DNA from: Adiantum capillus-veneris
Lineage: Eukaryota; Streptophyta; Polypodiopsida; Polypodiales; Pteridaceae
Reading direction: 5' to 3'
DNA: 64,000 nucleotides
Assembly (NCBI GenBank): GCA_014529385.2
Contig: CM043966.1
Span: 103,055,087-103,119,086 of the forward strand
Both the position numbers and the translations under genes were made by a program. Within the stretch, counting starts at the first letter, position 1. Each line of letters starts with the position of its first letter. The notes under the pieces were generated by a model, which saw only the letters and a list, made by a program, of their open reading frames with translations, had not been told where the DNA came from and made no database searches. Positions 47,724 to 58,938 of the stretch are shown piece by piece.

Positions 47724-47918
47724 AACTTTCATAAAGTCCCAATGTAGCACAATGTATATACAACTATTTTCATTTTATTTGTAACTTTTTTAAGTTGTTG
47801 ATCTTCTGCACATTAAATTGTCAAGGTAAAGTAAATTGATCAATGTCAATTCTTTGGTTTTTTTGTATACTCTTTCAAAAAACGATTGACGTTTCATTGT
47901 TTTATGTAGGTCAAAATT

Positions 47919-47970
47919 AAAGGTGCTTAGTTGGGCCCCCCAATTTTGGGTGGCCCAAATGAGCACCTTT
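47919..47970. repeat. Imperfect 19 bp inverted repeat
   Basis: AAAGGTGCTTAGTTGGGCC (47919-47937) faces GGCCCAAATGAGCACCTTT (47952-47970) across 14 bases; 16 of 19 positions pair. It could fold or could be the fused ends of a small element. The GCGGTAATA-like cluster follows 20 bases downstream. Confidence 0.7.
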
Positions 47971-47989
47971 ATTTTTGAATGGGCGTTTA

Positions 47990-48110
47990 ACGGTAATATA
48001 GGTGGCAATAGACGCGATAATAGCTGCGGGTATATTATCGCAGGTATTACCGCGATTATTTGCTTTCAAACCACTACCGCGATTTGAGCCGCGGTTATTG
48101 CCGCGTATGC
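47990..48110. repeat. GCGGTAATA-like repeat cluster, third locus
   Basis: Several copies of CGGTAATA, GCGATAATA and their complement TACCGCGATTATT are packed here in both orientations. The same motif family forms the inverted subterminal arrays of the CACTA element at 29.5 and 34.2 kb. Confidence 0.6.
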
Positions 48111-48182
48111 AATATTTTCTCTTTCCATTTTCTTTTGTTTTTCTGCGGCAATGCTAGCGATTATAGACTACTCCTCTTATAG

Positions 48183-48575
48183 TGGAAGACACACTTATTT
48201 GCCAATAAGGAGTGCCTGAACTCTTTAACGGCATAGACCATTCCAAGTCTTTCTCTCTCTATCGTGGTATAAATTTTTTTTAGCTGTGTTCGATTGCCTA
48301 CTAGTATATGAGATAGAAAAATCCATGGTTGCCTCTAGTGGTTGTGTCAATATGCTAGGAATAGAAAAATTTGAAGCATAAACATGCACATGGAAAATGT
48401 TTGTCGAATACGGAGTCTTCAAAATAGGTGATAAAGACAAAGCTTGCTTGAGCTTTTGGAATGACTCTTTGCACTCATCAACCCATATAAATTGAGTGAT
48501 CAAGCCATAAATGGGCTTAGCAATTACAACATGCATGTATATAAATCTTCAATAATGGCGAGAAAAAGGAGAGGA
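48183..48575 (-). pseudogene. Gypsy RT/RNase H remnant
   Basis: The minus-strand frame reads MHVVIAKPIYGLITQFIWVD, ESFQKLKQALSLSPILKTPY and FHVHVYASNFSIPSILTQP. Across a frameshift it continues with GMVYAVKEFRHSLLAN near 48183-48240. This is the RT-RNase H junction of a Ty3/Gypsy element; DASN reads YASN, so the first catalytic Asp of RNase H is changed. It belongs to a lineage distinct from A/B and C. No LTRs were found. Confidence 0.8.
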
Positions 48576-49652
48576 CTAGGCAAAGAGTGTGCCATTTTAT
48601 TGAATGTAGGGAAACTGTTGTGTTAGTAGAATTTCTCGGCATTTGTGGTAGGAGTCATGCCCATCTGCTTGATGACTCAAAAAAGTGTTTGAGGCAAGTG
48701 AATCTAAAATAGAATTTATGGCTACATGAGTTCTTTCCACTCTACCCCATATATATATACATTTTTTGGATTTTCTACTTTTAAAAACTATTTATGATCG
48801 ATGCAAATTCATGGAATTTTGTGAGCACTTTGACAATTATATATGCTAGTGAGAATATTGTGCCTCCATATAGCTTCTCATATAGATGATTACATGTGAC
48901 TCACCTAAGACACTCTTAGAAGTTCTGACATCAATGTGACATAGTAATAGAATATATGCTTTGAATTCATGATAGTGTTGTGTTCCATGCTCTAATCATG
49001 TGTGAACTCTTTCCATCATGTCTACACAATCATATCCCCATCATATCCACCGAACATAGAGATCAATTGTTAGTTCTAGAAGGTCTTTTCATATGGTTGT
49101 CTTTCCTACATTGGGCGAGTATTTGTGTGGGTGTGTAATAAAGGACCTATGATGAATTCCCGAACACTTTAAAATTCAATCTACTTCAAGGATGAGCAAT
49201 AGTGCAAATTAAGAAAGTATCAGAGATGGAGTAGGCATCATGGTCTCGTAAAATTGACTGAACCTATCTAAAGCCATTATGGCTTTAAGCGACCAAATTC
49301 AGCTCATGAAATTATCAACCTATGATTTTAATTAGTTTCGTTGGAAAACCATTTCAAAGTAAGCGACTTGTGAGCTTGAATTATGTGCTTCAACATGGTC
49401 AATTGAAAGCCCTCAAGCCTACATGGTTTAAGATGTCAACACATCATTGCGGCTCATAGTTTGAATCCATCAATAAGGTACGTGAGTTTTGTGTTAGTGT
49501 ATCATATCAAGTAGATCTAGTTAAGATGGTAGGGGCTCAAAATGGTGTCTAGCACTGTGTCATGCAGCATTGTAGGGGCTCAAAATGGTGTGTAGCACTA
49601 TGTCATGCACCATTGCTTATATGAAAATGCAAACTCTCCAAGACATGGTGAC
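48576..49652. other. Intergenic, no gene recognised
   Basis: A further upstream trace of Gypsy RT may reach about 48740. A 43 bp tandem repeat (GTAGGGGCTCAAAATGG...) occurs at 49529 and 49572. Nothing else was seen. Confidence 0.5.
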
Positions 49653-49657
49653 ACATC
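49653..49657. repeat. Target site duplication, Copia-EF left (ACATC)
   Basis: ACATC recurs at 57101-57105 after the only other LTR of this element. Confidence 0.85.
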
Positions 49658-49883
49658 TGTTACCATATACATGTGGTAGTGATGTGTGTGAACACACTAG
49701 GACGCCGGGGCATTTTTTCCCTCTTTAGGAGGTTTTTTCCCCCGAGCATTGTGTATACGCCCATCACTCTAGGGCTATCTATCTTTCCATTGCATACTAA
49801 GAAACACACTCTCTATTGCGTGCCTTGAGCTTCCTTCGTCTTCTCCAAGCTGTGTGCGTTTCTCTGCAACCCTAATTCCAACA
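49658..49883 (+). repeat. Copia-EF 5' LTR (226 bp)
   Basis: It runs from TGTTACCATATAC to ATTCCAACA. Compared with Copia-D it has GAGCATTGTG and GTGTGCGTTTC variants that recur in the 3' LTR of this element. Confidence 0.93.
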
Positions 49884-49885
49884 AT

Positions 49886-49897
49886 TGGTTTCAGAGC
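49886..49897 (+). other. Copia-EF primer binding site (tRNA-Met)
   Basis: TGGTTTCAGAGC lies two bases after the LTR and has one change from the exact initiator tRNA-Met complement present in Copia-D. The leader 49898-50245 is non-coding. Confidence 0.88.
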
Positions 49898-50245
49898 AGG
49901 TTGCGTCCTCCCGGGCTTAGTCGCCAGCTGCTCCAGCACACGCTTGCTCACTTTCTCCGATTTCAGTGAGCTTTGGCAAGCGTTCGCAGGTCGACATAAA
50001 ATTCGAGAAGGCTCGCAGAGCTTAGTCTGCTCAGATTTTTGATTCGGGCTCATTTCGGCCTCCGTTTCCACTACAGGTAGTATTGCACAGGCTATTTTGT
50101 CATTTTGTGCAAAATTTCTGTCAGTGCCGTTTTTTGCATAGCAGGTGCCTCATAGTCTTCTATGGTTTGTGCTATATAGCACGTGTTGTTCCTGCTCCGT
50201 TTCTCCTATTTTCGGGCAGTTTTCACGTTAGGTGCAGCATTTACC

Positions 50246-53200
50246 ATGGCTGACAACAACACAGATGTGTTAAAGATGTTTGCTGTTGAGGATAGGTTGG
50301 ATGGGGACAACTACCCTATGTGGGCTTATATGATGCAACATGTTCTTGTGTCAAAGGGCGTCTGGAACATTGTGCAAGGCATTGATGTACGTCTTCATTC
50401 TGAGGATGTAGGCGGTGTTGAGGATGTTGCAGGATTTGCTGCTATTAGAGTTGTTTTGCCTACGGCAGAAACAGCTCGTTGGGATGTAAAGGATGAGCAA
50501 TCTCATGCATTGATTGCGTTGTCTGTGAAGCGCACCATTGTTCCTCACATTCGTTCAACAAAATCTGCAAAACAGGCTTGGGATATTCTAGCAGGTCTTT
50601 ATGCAAGCCGCAATGAGGCTAAAATTGCTTTACTGCGTAAAGAGTTGGAGTCAAAGATTATGCATGAGGAAGATGATATGGACACTTTCCTTGCTGGTGT
50701 CAAGGATATCAATGAGCAACTTATTTCTGCAGGTGAAGTCATTTCAGACAGTTCCCTTGTGCAGACTGTTCTTGATGTTTTACTAGATTCCTACCAGACT
50801 TTTGCTAGTACTTGGAGACTGATGACCCAAGGAAATCCTGAAGTTGTCAAGTTTGATGCATTATGCACATTGCTGTTGCAAAAGTCACTTTCCAGAAAAA
50901 ACACAAACTAGGCAGCGTGCAGTTGAACAGGCTTTTATTGCTTCTCAAAGAAAAGGTGGTAACAGCACTACGGCCACTTCTTATGGTTCTGCTACGAGTG
51001 GCAAAACTTCTATTCCTAATGCTTCTGCTGACAGCAATTCGTTTGGAAATTCTGGTGATAAGGGCAAAAAAAGATGCGTTGCTATTATTGTAAAGCTAAT
51101 GATCACTTGATCAAGTCGTGTCCTAAGTTGAAGGCCAAAGAGGCTAAGAAGAAAGAGGGTGGTTCCACTACAAATGCTTGTTCCACTACAAATGCAGCCA
51201 TTGTTGAGTCTTCTGTGAAAGGAGACTGTGTTGCTGATGTTGATGTAGAACGGGCTTTTAGCGCAAAGTGCAATTATCCTGCTGTCCATGATGCATGCTT
51301 GTCAGTTGCTGCAGATTCACATGTGTGGTATTTCGACAATGGTGCTACAAAGCACATTACCTCACATCGTGAATTGTTTACCTCTCTCGAGTCTGTCCCT
51401 CATGGGAATTCAGTCACTTGTGCCAACAATGCCTCTTATCCGGTTCAGGGAGTTGGAAAGATTGTGCTCACTGCTGCTAATGGCAGTTCCTTCACACTTG
51501 TTGATGCACTTTATGTACCTGGGATCAAGAAGAATCTCTTGTCTGTATCCGCACTTGCTAGACTTGGACTTGTAGTCAAATTCGTGGATGACAGATGTAC
51601 AGTTCATGATCTCAGTTTTGGTGATGAAATTGTTGCATCTGGGCTTTTGTGCCGTGGGCTGTATAAGCTCACCTTGTATGACAAGTGTGGACAAAATTTT
51701 GCAAATGCTGTTGTAGATTCAAGGGCTATTTCAGATGCAAAACTTTGGCATGCACGTTTTGGTCATCTGAATTTTGCCAGTTTGCTGCGTTTGCAGAAAT
51801 CTGATATGGTTGCTTCTTTGCCGCCTCTTGAAGCACCTATCAAACATGTTTGTGAAGGCTGTATTCTGGGTAAAATGCAGCGTTCTAAGTTTCCAAAGGA
51901 TGGTTCAGTTAGGGCCACATGCAGGTTGCAGCTTGTGCATAGTGACGTTTGTGGGCCCATACAAACTCCGTCCTTGGGCAATTACCTGTACTTCGTGACT
52001 TTCATTGATGATTACTCCAGGCATGCGTGGGTATTTCCGCTTAAAGCGAAGTCCGAAGTTTTTATGTGCTTCAAACAATTTTTGGCTATGGCTGAAAATG
52101 TCTCAAAATGTACTATGGGCACCCTCCGTTCCGATCGAGGGGGGGAGTATATGTCTCATGAATTTAATGCATTTCTGGCTAGTCGTGGGATAAAACACCA
52201 ATGTACAGTGCCTTATACACCTCAGCAAAATGGTGTTGCTGAGAGGAAAAACAGGTCACTAACGGAAATGGCACGATGTATGGTCAAAAGTCAAGCTTTG
52301 CCGCATTCTTTTTGGCTTGAGGCCATCATGTGTGCCACTTATGTACTTAACAGGTGTCCTACGAAAGCTTTGCAGTCTATTACTCCATATGAAGCATGGC
52401 ATGATAGAAAACCTTCTATTGAGCACATGCGTGTTTTTGGCTGTTTGGCATATGCTTTAGTGCCACAAGTGCAGCGCAGAAAATTGGATGATAAGGCTGT
52501 CAAATGTATTTTTGTTGGTTATAGTGCTGAAAGCAAAGGTTACAGGTTGTATCATCCGCAAACAAAACGTATTTTGGTTTCACGGGATGTAGTGTTTGTG
52601 GAAGATTCTGTTCAACCCTTGCTGTCATGTACTAGAGACAGTAATGTAAGCTCACAGGACATTTATGACACTTTGTTGCCTCTTTTCAGTGGTGGAAATA
52701 CGAATGTAAGTTCCAATGAGGCAAATGTACATCCTATGGGGGTTTCTGAAAATGTTTTAGAACAGCCTATTACTGATGCAAATGTACATGATGTACTTGA
52801 TGAGGAAAGGGCTGAAAATGAGCAGGCTAGAGGTATGCCAAAATGGCTGGTGCACACTTTGCGTGACAGTAAATTGGATGCACCTCTATCTAGTCGTACT
52901 CGTTCAGGCTCTCGCCATGCATCTTATGCATCAGATTGTTATGCTTTGGCTGTGTCTAGTTTACATGATGTTGAGGAGCCTCTGTCTTTTGATGAAGCAC
53001 AGAATTCAGAAAATTGGATTGCTGCCATGAAATCAGAATATGATGCACTTATAGAGAATGACACATGGACTTTATGTGATTTGCCTCCTGGCAAAAAGGC
53101 CATTGGTACCAAGTGGGTTTACAAGTTGAAACGCAAGCCGGATGGTGAGATCGATCACCATAAGGCTCGACTTGTTGCAAAGGGTTATGCACAACAAAAA

Positions 53201-53917
53201 GGCATAGATTATGAAGAGACTTTTGCTCCCACTTGTCGTATGACTACTGTGCGTTTTCTATGTGCATTGGCAGCTCATTTTGGTTGGGATGTACATCAAT
53301 CAGACATTGTTACTGCTTTCTTGAATGGTGACATATTTGAGGAAGTTTATGTAACGCAGCCTCGCGGTTTTGTCATAAAAGGACAAGAGGACAAAGTGTG
53401 CAAATGTAAGAAGGCTTTGTATGGGTTGAAGCAATCTCCTCGTGCTTGGTATGAGAAAGCTGACACTCATTTGGTTAAACGAGGCTTTCGTAACAGTCCA
53501 ACAGAAAGCACATTGTATGTAAAGCGTGAGGGTGATGTATTTCTCATCGTGGTTCTTTATGTTGATGATTTGATGATCATTGGACCAAATGAGAGACATA
53601 TTGCTGAATTTAAGGTTGATTTGAATGCTACTTTCAAGATGAAAGATTTGGGGCTGTTGCATCATTACTTGGGTATACAGTTTAAGCAGTGTGATGGTGG
53701 TATTGCCTTGTGACAGAAAAGTTACATAGAGACATTGCTATGTAAGTTTGGACTTGAGGATTGCAAACCTATTGCCACTCCCATGGAAACAGGTTTGAAG
53801 TTGCGTCTACATGATGCTGGCGATCCCGCTGATGTCACTCTTTACCAAAATGCTGTTGGCTACCTCATTTATGTATGCAACACGAGGCCGGATATTCAAT
53901 TTGCAGTCTCACAGGTC
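50246..53917 (+). pseudogene. Copia-EF first gag-pol segment (E)
   Basis: The ATG at 50246 opens MADNNTDVLKMFAVEDRLDG. Gag runs to 50911, where a one-base insertion shifts the frame, and a second shift near 51070 restores it just before the zinc knuckle CYYCKANDHLIKSC. From 51074 a frame of 879 codons holds the protease (Asp-Asn-Gly instead of Asp-Ser-Gly at 51334-51342), pre-integrase, a full integrase core including NGVAERKN with the catalytic Glu, and RT with LYVDDLMIIG. It ends at TGA 53711-53713, where Copia-D has Cys. A short further frame reaches RPDIQFAVSQV, the RNase H approach, and is cut by the junction to F. Confidence 0.93.
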
Positions 53918-56800
53918 ATGTGCAGTTCATGATTTCAATTTTGGTGATGAAATTGTTGCATCCGGCCTTTTGTGCCGTGGGCTGTATAAGCTCACTTTGT
54001 ATGACAAGTGTGGACAAAATTTTGCAAATGCTGTTGCAGATTCAAGGGCTATTTCAGATGCAAAACTTTGGCATGCACGTTTTGGTCATCTGAATTTTGC
54101 CAGTTTGCTGAGTTTGGAGAAATCTGATATGGTTGCTTCTTTGCCGCCTCTTGAAGCACCTGTCAAACTTGTCTGTGAAGGCTGTATTTTGGGTAAGATG
54201 TAGCGTTCTAAGTTTCCAAAGGATGGTTTGGGCCACATGCAGGTTGCAGCTTGTGCATAGTGATGTTTGTGGGCCCATGCGAACTCCGTCCTCGTGTGTT
54301 TCATTGATGATTACTCCAGGCATGCATGGGTATTTCCACTTAAAGCGAAGTCCGAAGTTTTTATGTGCTTCAAACAATTTTTGGCTATGGCTGAAAATGT
54401 CTCGAAATGTACTATGGACACCCTCCGTTCCGATCGAGGGGGGGAGTATATGTCTCATGAATTTAATGCATTTCTGGCTAGTCGAGGGATAAAACACCAA
54501 TGTACAGTGCCTTATACACCTCAGCAAAATGGTGTTGCTGAGAGAAAAAACAGGTCACTGACAGAAATGGCACGAATATGGTCAAAACTCAAGCTTTGCC
54601 GCATTCTTTTTGGCTTGAGGCCATCATGTGTGCCACTTAGGTACTTAACAGGTGTCCTACGAAAGCTTTGCAGTCTATTACTCCATATGAAGCATGGCAT
54701 GATAGAAAGCCTTCTATTGAGCACATGTGTGTTTTTGGTTGTTTGACATATGCTTTGGTGCCACAAACACAGTGTAGAAAATTGGATGATAAGGTTGTCA
54801 AATGTATTTTTGTTGGTTATAGTGCTGAAAGCAAAGGTTACAGGTTGTATCATCCGCAAACAAAGCGTATTCTGGTTTCACGGGATGTAGTGTTTGTGGA
54901 AGATTCTGTTCAGCCCTTGCTGTCATGTACTAGAGACATTAATGTAAGCTCACATGACATTTATGATACTTTGTTGCCTCTTTTCAGTGGTGGAAATACG
55001 AATGTAATTTTCAATGAGGAAAATGTACAGCCTATGGGGGTTTCTAAAAATGTTACAGATCAGCCAATTACTGATGCAGATGTACATGATGTACTTGATG
55101 AGGAAAGGGTTGAAAATGAGTAGGCTAGAGGTATGCCAAAATGGCTGGTGCACACTTTGCGTGACAGTAAATTGGATGCACCTTTGTTTAGTCGTACTCG
55201 TTCAGGCTCTCGCCATGCATCTTATGCATCAGATTGTTATGCTTTGGCTGTGTATAGCTTACATGATGTTGAGGAGCCTCTGTCTTTTGATGAAGCACAT
55301 AATTCAAAAAATTGGATGGCTGCCATGCAATCAGAATATGATGCACTTATAGAAAATGACACATGGACTTTATGTGATTTGCCTCCTGGCAAAAAGGCCA
55401 TTGGTACGAAGTGGGTTTACAAGTTGAAACGCAAGCCGGATGGTGAGATCGATCGCCATAAGGCTTGACTTGTTGCAAAGGGTTATGCACATAAAAAAGG
55501 CATGAAGAGACTTTTGCTCCCACTTGTCGTATGACTACCGTGCGTTTTCTATGTGCATTGGCAGCTCATTTTGGTTGGGATGTACATCAATTAGACATTG
55601 TTAATGCTTTCTTGAATGGTGACATATTTGAGGAAGTTTATGTAACGCTGCCTCGCGGTTTTGTCAAAAAAGGACAAGAGGACAAAGTGTGTAGATGTAA
55701 GAAGGCTTTGTATGGGTTGAAGCAATCTCCTCGTGCTTGGTATGAGAAGGCTGACACTAATTTGGTTAAAGGAGGCTTTCGTAACAGTCCAACAGAAAGC
55801 ACATTGTATGTAAAGCGTGAGGGTGATGTATTTCTCATCGTGGTTCTTTATGTTGATGATTTGATGATCATTGGACCAAATGAGAGACATATTGCTGAAT
55901 TTAAGGTTGATTTGAATGCTACTTTCAAGATGAAAGATTTGGGGCTGTTGCATCATTACTTGGGTATACAGTTTAAGCAGTGTGATGGTGGTATTGCCTT
56001 GTGACAGAAAAGTTACATAGAGACATTGCTATGTAAGTTTGGACTTGAGGATTGCAAACCTATTGCCACTCCCATGGAAACAGGTTTGAAGTTGCGTCTA
56101 CATGATGCTGGCGATCCCGCTGATGTCACTCTTTACCAAAATGCTGTTGGCTACCTCATTTATGTATGCAACACGAGGCCGGATATTCAATTTGCAGTCT
56201 CACAGGTCAGCAGATTTATGCATAGCCCAGGGTCTAAGCATTGGCAGGCTGTCAAGAGGATTTTCCGCTACCTTAGTGGCACTTTACATCTTGGCTTGTT
56301 TTATCCCAAGGGGGGATCATTGCCGCCAGACTTACATGCTTTTTCGGACTCAGATTGGGTTGGTTGTTTTGACGCGAGTGTCCACAAGTGGTTTTTGTTT
56401 CATGCTTGGTAGTTCATGTATATCATGGTTGAGCAAGAAGCAACCTACTGTGGCCACTTCGAGTTGTGAGGCTGAGTACAGGGCAGTCTTCAAAGCTACG
56501 GTTGAGTGTGTATGGCTCAGACGCCTTATGGCTGATTTGGGTGTTGGACAGGACACTGCCAACACTATCTACACTGATAGTCAGAGCGCATTGGCAGTTG
56601 CGAGGAACCCAGTTTTTTTGCTCGCACAAAGCACATTGAGGTGCATTACCACTATGTCAGGGAGAGGCTCTCAGCAGGAGAGATCAACTTGGCTTATGTG
56701 CCAACACAGGACAACCTTGCAGATCTTTTCACAAAGGCATTGTCTCGCACGCTTGAAGCTTTCCACAAAGCTTTGGGCTTACTCCCCTTTGTGGACTGAT
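53918..56800 (+). pseudogene. Copia-EF second pol segment (F)
   Basis: It begins in the pre-integrase region (HDFNFGDEIVASGLLCRG) and continues through integrase (54267-54600, NGVAERKN present), RT (55133-56004, LYVDDLMIIG) and RNase H (56330-56800, SSCEAEYRA, TDSQSALA). It is more damaged than E: stops at 54201 (TAG), 55101 (TAG) and 55466 (TGA), and small deletions near 54228, 54290, 54575 and 55505. The TGA at 56002-56004 is the same nonsense change as E's at 53711. RNase H ends with a normal stop near 56798 before the polypurine tract CCAAGGGGGATT. Confidence 0.92.
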
Positions 56801-56874
56801 CATGTCCTCAAGGCATGGCACTTCCCTTTACTCATGTGCCAGCTCTTGTTCACCGCATCACTCCAAGGGGGATT

Positions 56875-57100
56875 TGTTACCATATACATGTGGTAGTGAT
56901 GTGTGTGAACACACTAGGACCGCCGGGGCATTTTTCCCCTCTTTAGGAGGTTTTTTGCCCCCGAGCATTGTATATACGGCCATCAATGTAGGGCTATCTA
57001 TCTTTCCATTGCATACTAAGAAACACACTCTCGATTGTGTGCCTTGAGCTTCCTTCGTCTTCTCCAAGCTGTGTGCGTTTCTCTGCAAACCTATTTCACA
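56875..57100 (+). repeat. Copia-EF 3' LTR (226 bp)
   Basis: It starts TGTTACCATATAC and ends ATTTCACA. It differs from the 5' LTR at roughly ten positions, including the last bases, so this element is older than Copia-D. Confidence 0.9.
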
Positions 57101-57105
57101 ACATC
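57101..57105. repeat. Target site duplication, Copia-EF right (ACATC)
   Basis: This matches 49653-49657 exactly. Confidence 0.85.
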
Positions 57106-58144
57106 AAGAGACGATTTCAATCAATCTTATAACTAGGCCACTATGACCTCTAATTCCCAAGTTCTTGAATGAGAATCATCCTCTCGAGTCATACGAGGCA
57201 CTTGTGATCAAAGACTTACAATCATTCTCTCAATATACAAGGACCTTATGTTGCACGATGGCAACTAGCATGCACACACTATAATAAAGCCATAGAGCAA
57301 TGAAGTGTGCTTCACAATGGCCGACAGGGAAGGGTTGTCTTAGAGGAAGTGTGAGGAGTTGTGGTTGATGTTTAGGAAGGAGGGGCCAGAACGAACAAGT
57401 TGGAGAAGAGAGTTGTGGAGAGGGTCGAAGAGAGAATCACAATAGAGGTTAAGGGACGAGAGACAAGTTGAGAAGGTGGGAAAGACATGTAGGTGCCCGA
57501 GAGAAGCCAACAAGGTTGAGGACTGAGAGGGAGATGACCATGACTTGTGTTGTGGAGAATGTACAGATCAGGTTTCCTTGCCAAACAAAGGTGAGCATGT
57601 TGTACAAGCGCTCGCTTGAGTTGCCACCATCGAGGGAAGGCTACGATAGGATTGAGAGAGACCTTGCAGTTTGGAGTTTCTCTGTGAACAGTCAAAGCAC
57701 GAGAGCAAGAAGTGGTGGGGCCAAGTTGCTCCCCCCCCCCCCCCCCTTCCGAAAATTTGCAAGCTAAAAGCATAAAATTGCACGACCCTCTATTATACAA
57801 GCGACTTTCCTCGTACCTAGTCAATCACATCATACCTCTTGGGAGTTTGGAAATCTTTAAAACACACCCTATCCACATTCACCTTATTCCCCCTATCCAA
57901 ACACTCCTTCCTCCTTGGGATATAGGGTGATTATTCCTTGGAAATGTGATTGCAGACTGCAGTAACACCCTTGTCTCGTCACTTATTACAATTTATACCC
58001 TCACTTGGAGCCAATCACAAATTTCAGAGATCAATCATCCTTTTTTCGGATCGAAAAACGTTATTCCCTAGAAAGAGAGAACACAGCTCAGCGAGAGCTA
58101 GTTGCCGAAACTAGCCGTCTCGCATGTAGCTTATTTACCGGACA
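57106..58144. other. Upstream region of the permease-like gene
   Basis: No gene is recognised. Overlapping frames at 57372-57824 on both strands cross a poly-C run (57731-57747) and have no known motif. An AATTTATACC at about 57990 is a possible TATA box for the gene starting at 58145, with a 150 bp leader. This is inference only. Confidence 0.4.
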
Positions 58145-58250
58145 ATGGCGCCTACCCAGCCACCTCTAGAGTTGGAACCAACCCAAGCTGATGCCGGAAA
58201 AGCATTTGTGCTTGAGTCCAAAGGTATCTCCGGAGCTAGTCAAGGGTCTG

Positions 58251-58287
<37 letters not shown>

Positions 58288-58938
58288 AGAAGAAGAAGAA
58301 GAAGAAGAAGAGAGGAAGAAAGGCATTTGTGCTCGAGTCCAAAGGTATTTCCGGAGCTAGTTAAGGGTCTGGGCAGACAGAGAGAGAGCCTGTGCCTTTG
58401 CTCCTCTCGCCTGTTCTTGGTGAAACTGCAGAAATGGACCAGCAGGAGGACGGACTTGAGCTAGTGTCAGATGACATGTACCAATGAGGAAAATGCTTAA
58501 GCTGAACTTTGCGTTTTTTGATTGACATGAACTACCAAATTAGAGCTTGAATTGAGTTTGCAAAGAACTGTGAACATGTGGGTTGAATGAGACGCATTCA
58601 TGGGTAGAATGCTTGAGCTAAGTCGAATGATCAAAATTGAGCTATATTTGTATCAGACATGTGCATTGTGAAGGTGATTTGATCCTATGGAGAGTTTTCA
58701 TTGTCAGGAACTTGGCTTCATGCTGGCTATCATCTTACCGCTGCTACCGCTGGTCCACCACTATTGGCATTGCCTTTTGCCATGTCACACTTGGGCTGGG
58801 GCCCTGGTATTTTCACCCTACTCCTGGCAGCTGCAGTCACATTTTATGAGTGTTTCCTGCTATCTATTACTACGGAGGAACTTAATTCTCAAGGATTACA
58901 ATGTTTCCGATTTTGGGACGTTGCATCTCATGTGATGG
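58145..58938 (+). CDS. GABA-transporter/AAAP-type amino-acid permease, first two exons
   Basis: Exon 1 (58145-58223) starts MAPTQPPLELEPTQADAGKA and contains DAGKAFVLESK, the N-terminal signature of plant GAT1-like permeases. A GT donor at 58224 and an AG acceptor at 58706-58707 join it in phase to exon 2 (58708-58938), which reads GTWLHAGYHLTAATAGPPLL, ALPFAMSHLGWGPGIFTLLL and VTFYECFLL, the first two membrane helices of the AAAP family. Exon 2 ends at VMG with a second donor (58939). These proteins carry amino acids or GABA across the plasma membrane with protons. No third exon is visible down to 60 kb, so the gene is either split by a long intron or truncated. The intron holds a (GA)n/(GAA)n tract and a duplicated copy of the exon 1 end. 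Confidence 0.7.
58202..58376 (+). repeat. Duplication of the exon 1 end around a (GA)n(GAA)n tract
   Basis: About 51 bp containing the end of exon 1, its donor site and early intron (58202-58252, GCATTTGTGCTTGAGTCC...) recur at 58325-58376 after the microsatellite (58253-58314), with about four substitutions. Confidence 0.88.

Larger units (their letters stand above)
49658..57100 (+). mobile_element. Copia-EF: Copia element with internally duplicated pol
   Basis: This 7443 bp element of the Copia-D family has one 5' LTR, one 3' LTR and one outer ACATC duplication. It contains gag-pol up to early RNase H (E, 49884-53917), joined directly to a second pol segment that restarts in the GAG-pre-integrase region and runs to the end (F, 53918-56874). 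No LTR lies between. Both LTRs share family-diagnostic bases (for example CATACTAAGAAACAC) that Copia-D lacks. The pol from pre-integrase to RT is thus present twice, about 2.3 kb each. Confidence 0.92.

Noticed and set aside
57372-57824. 150-codon minus-strand frame
   Set aside because: It crosses a poly-C/poly-G run that encodes Gly repeats, and a plus-strand frame of similar length overlaps it. No motif is recognised.
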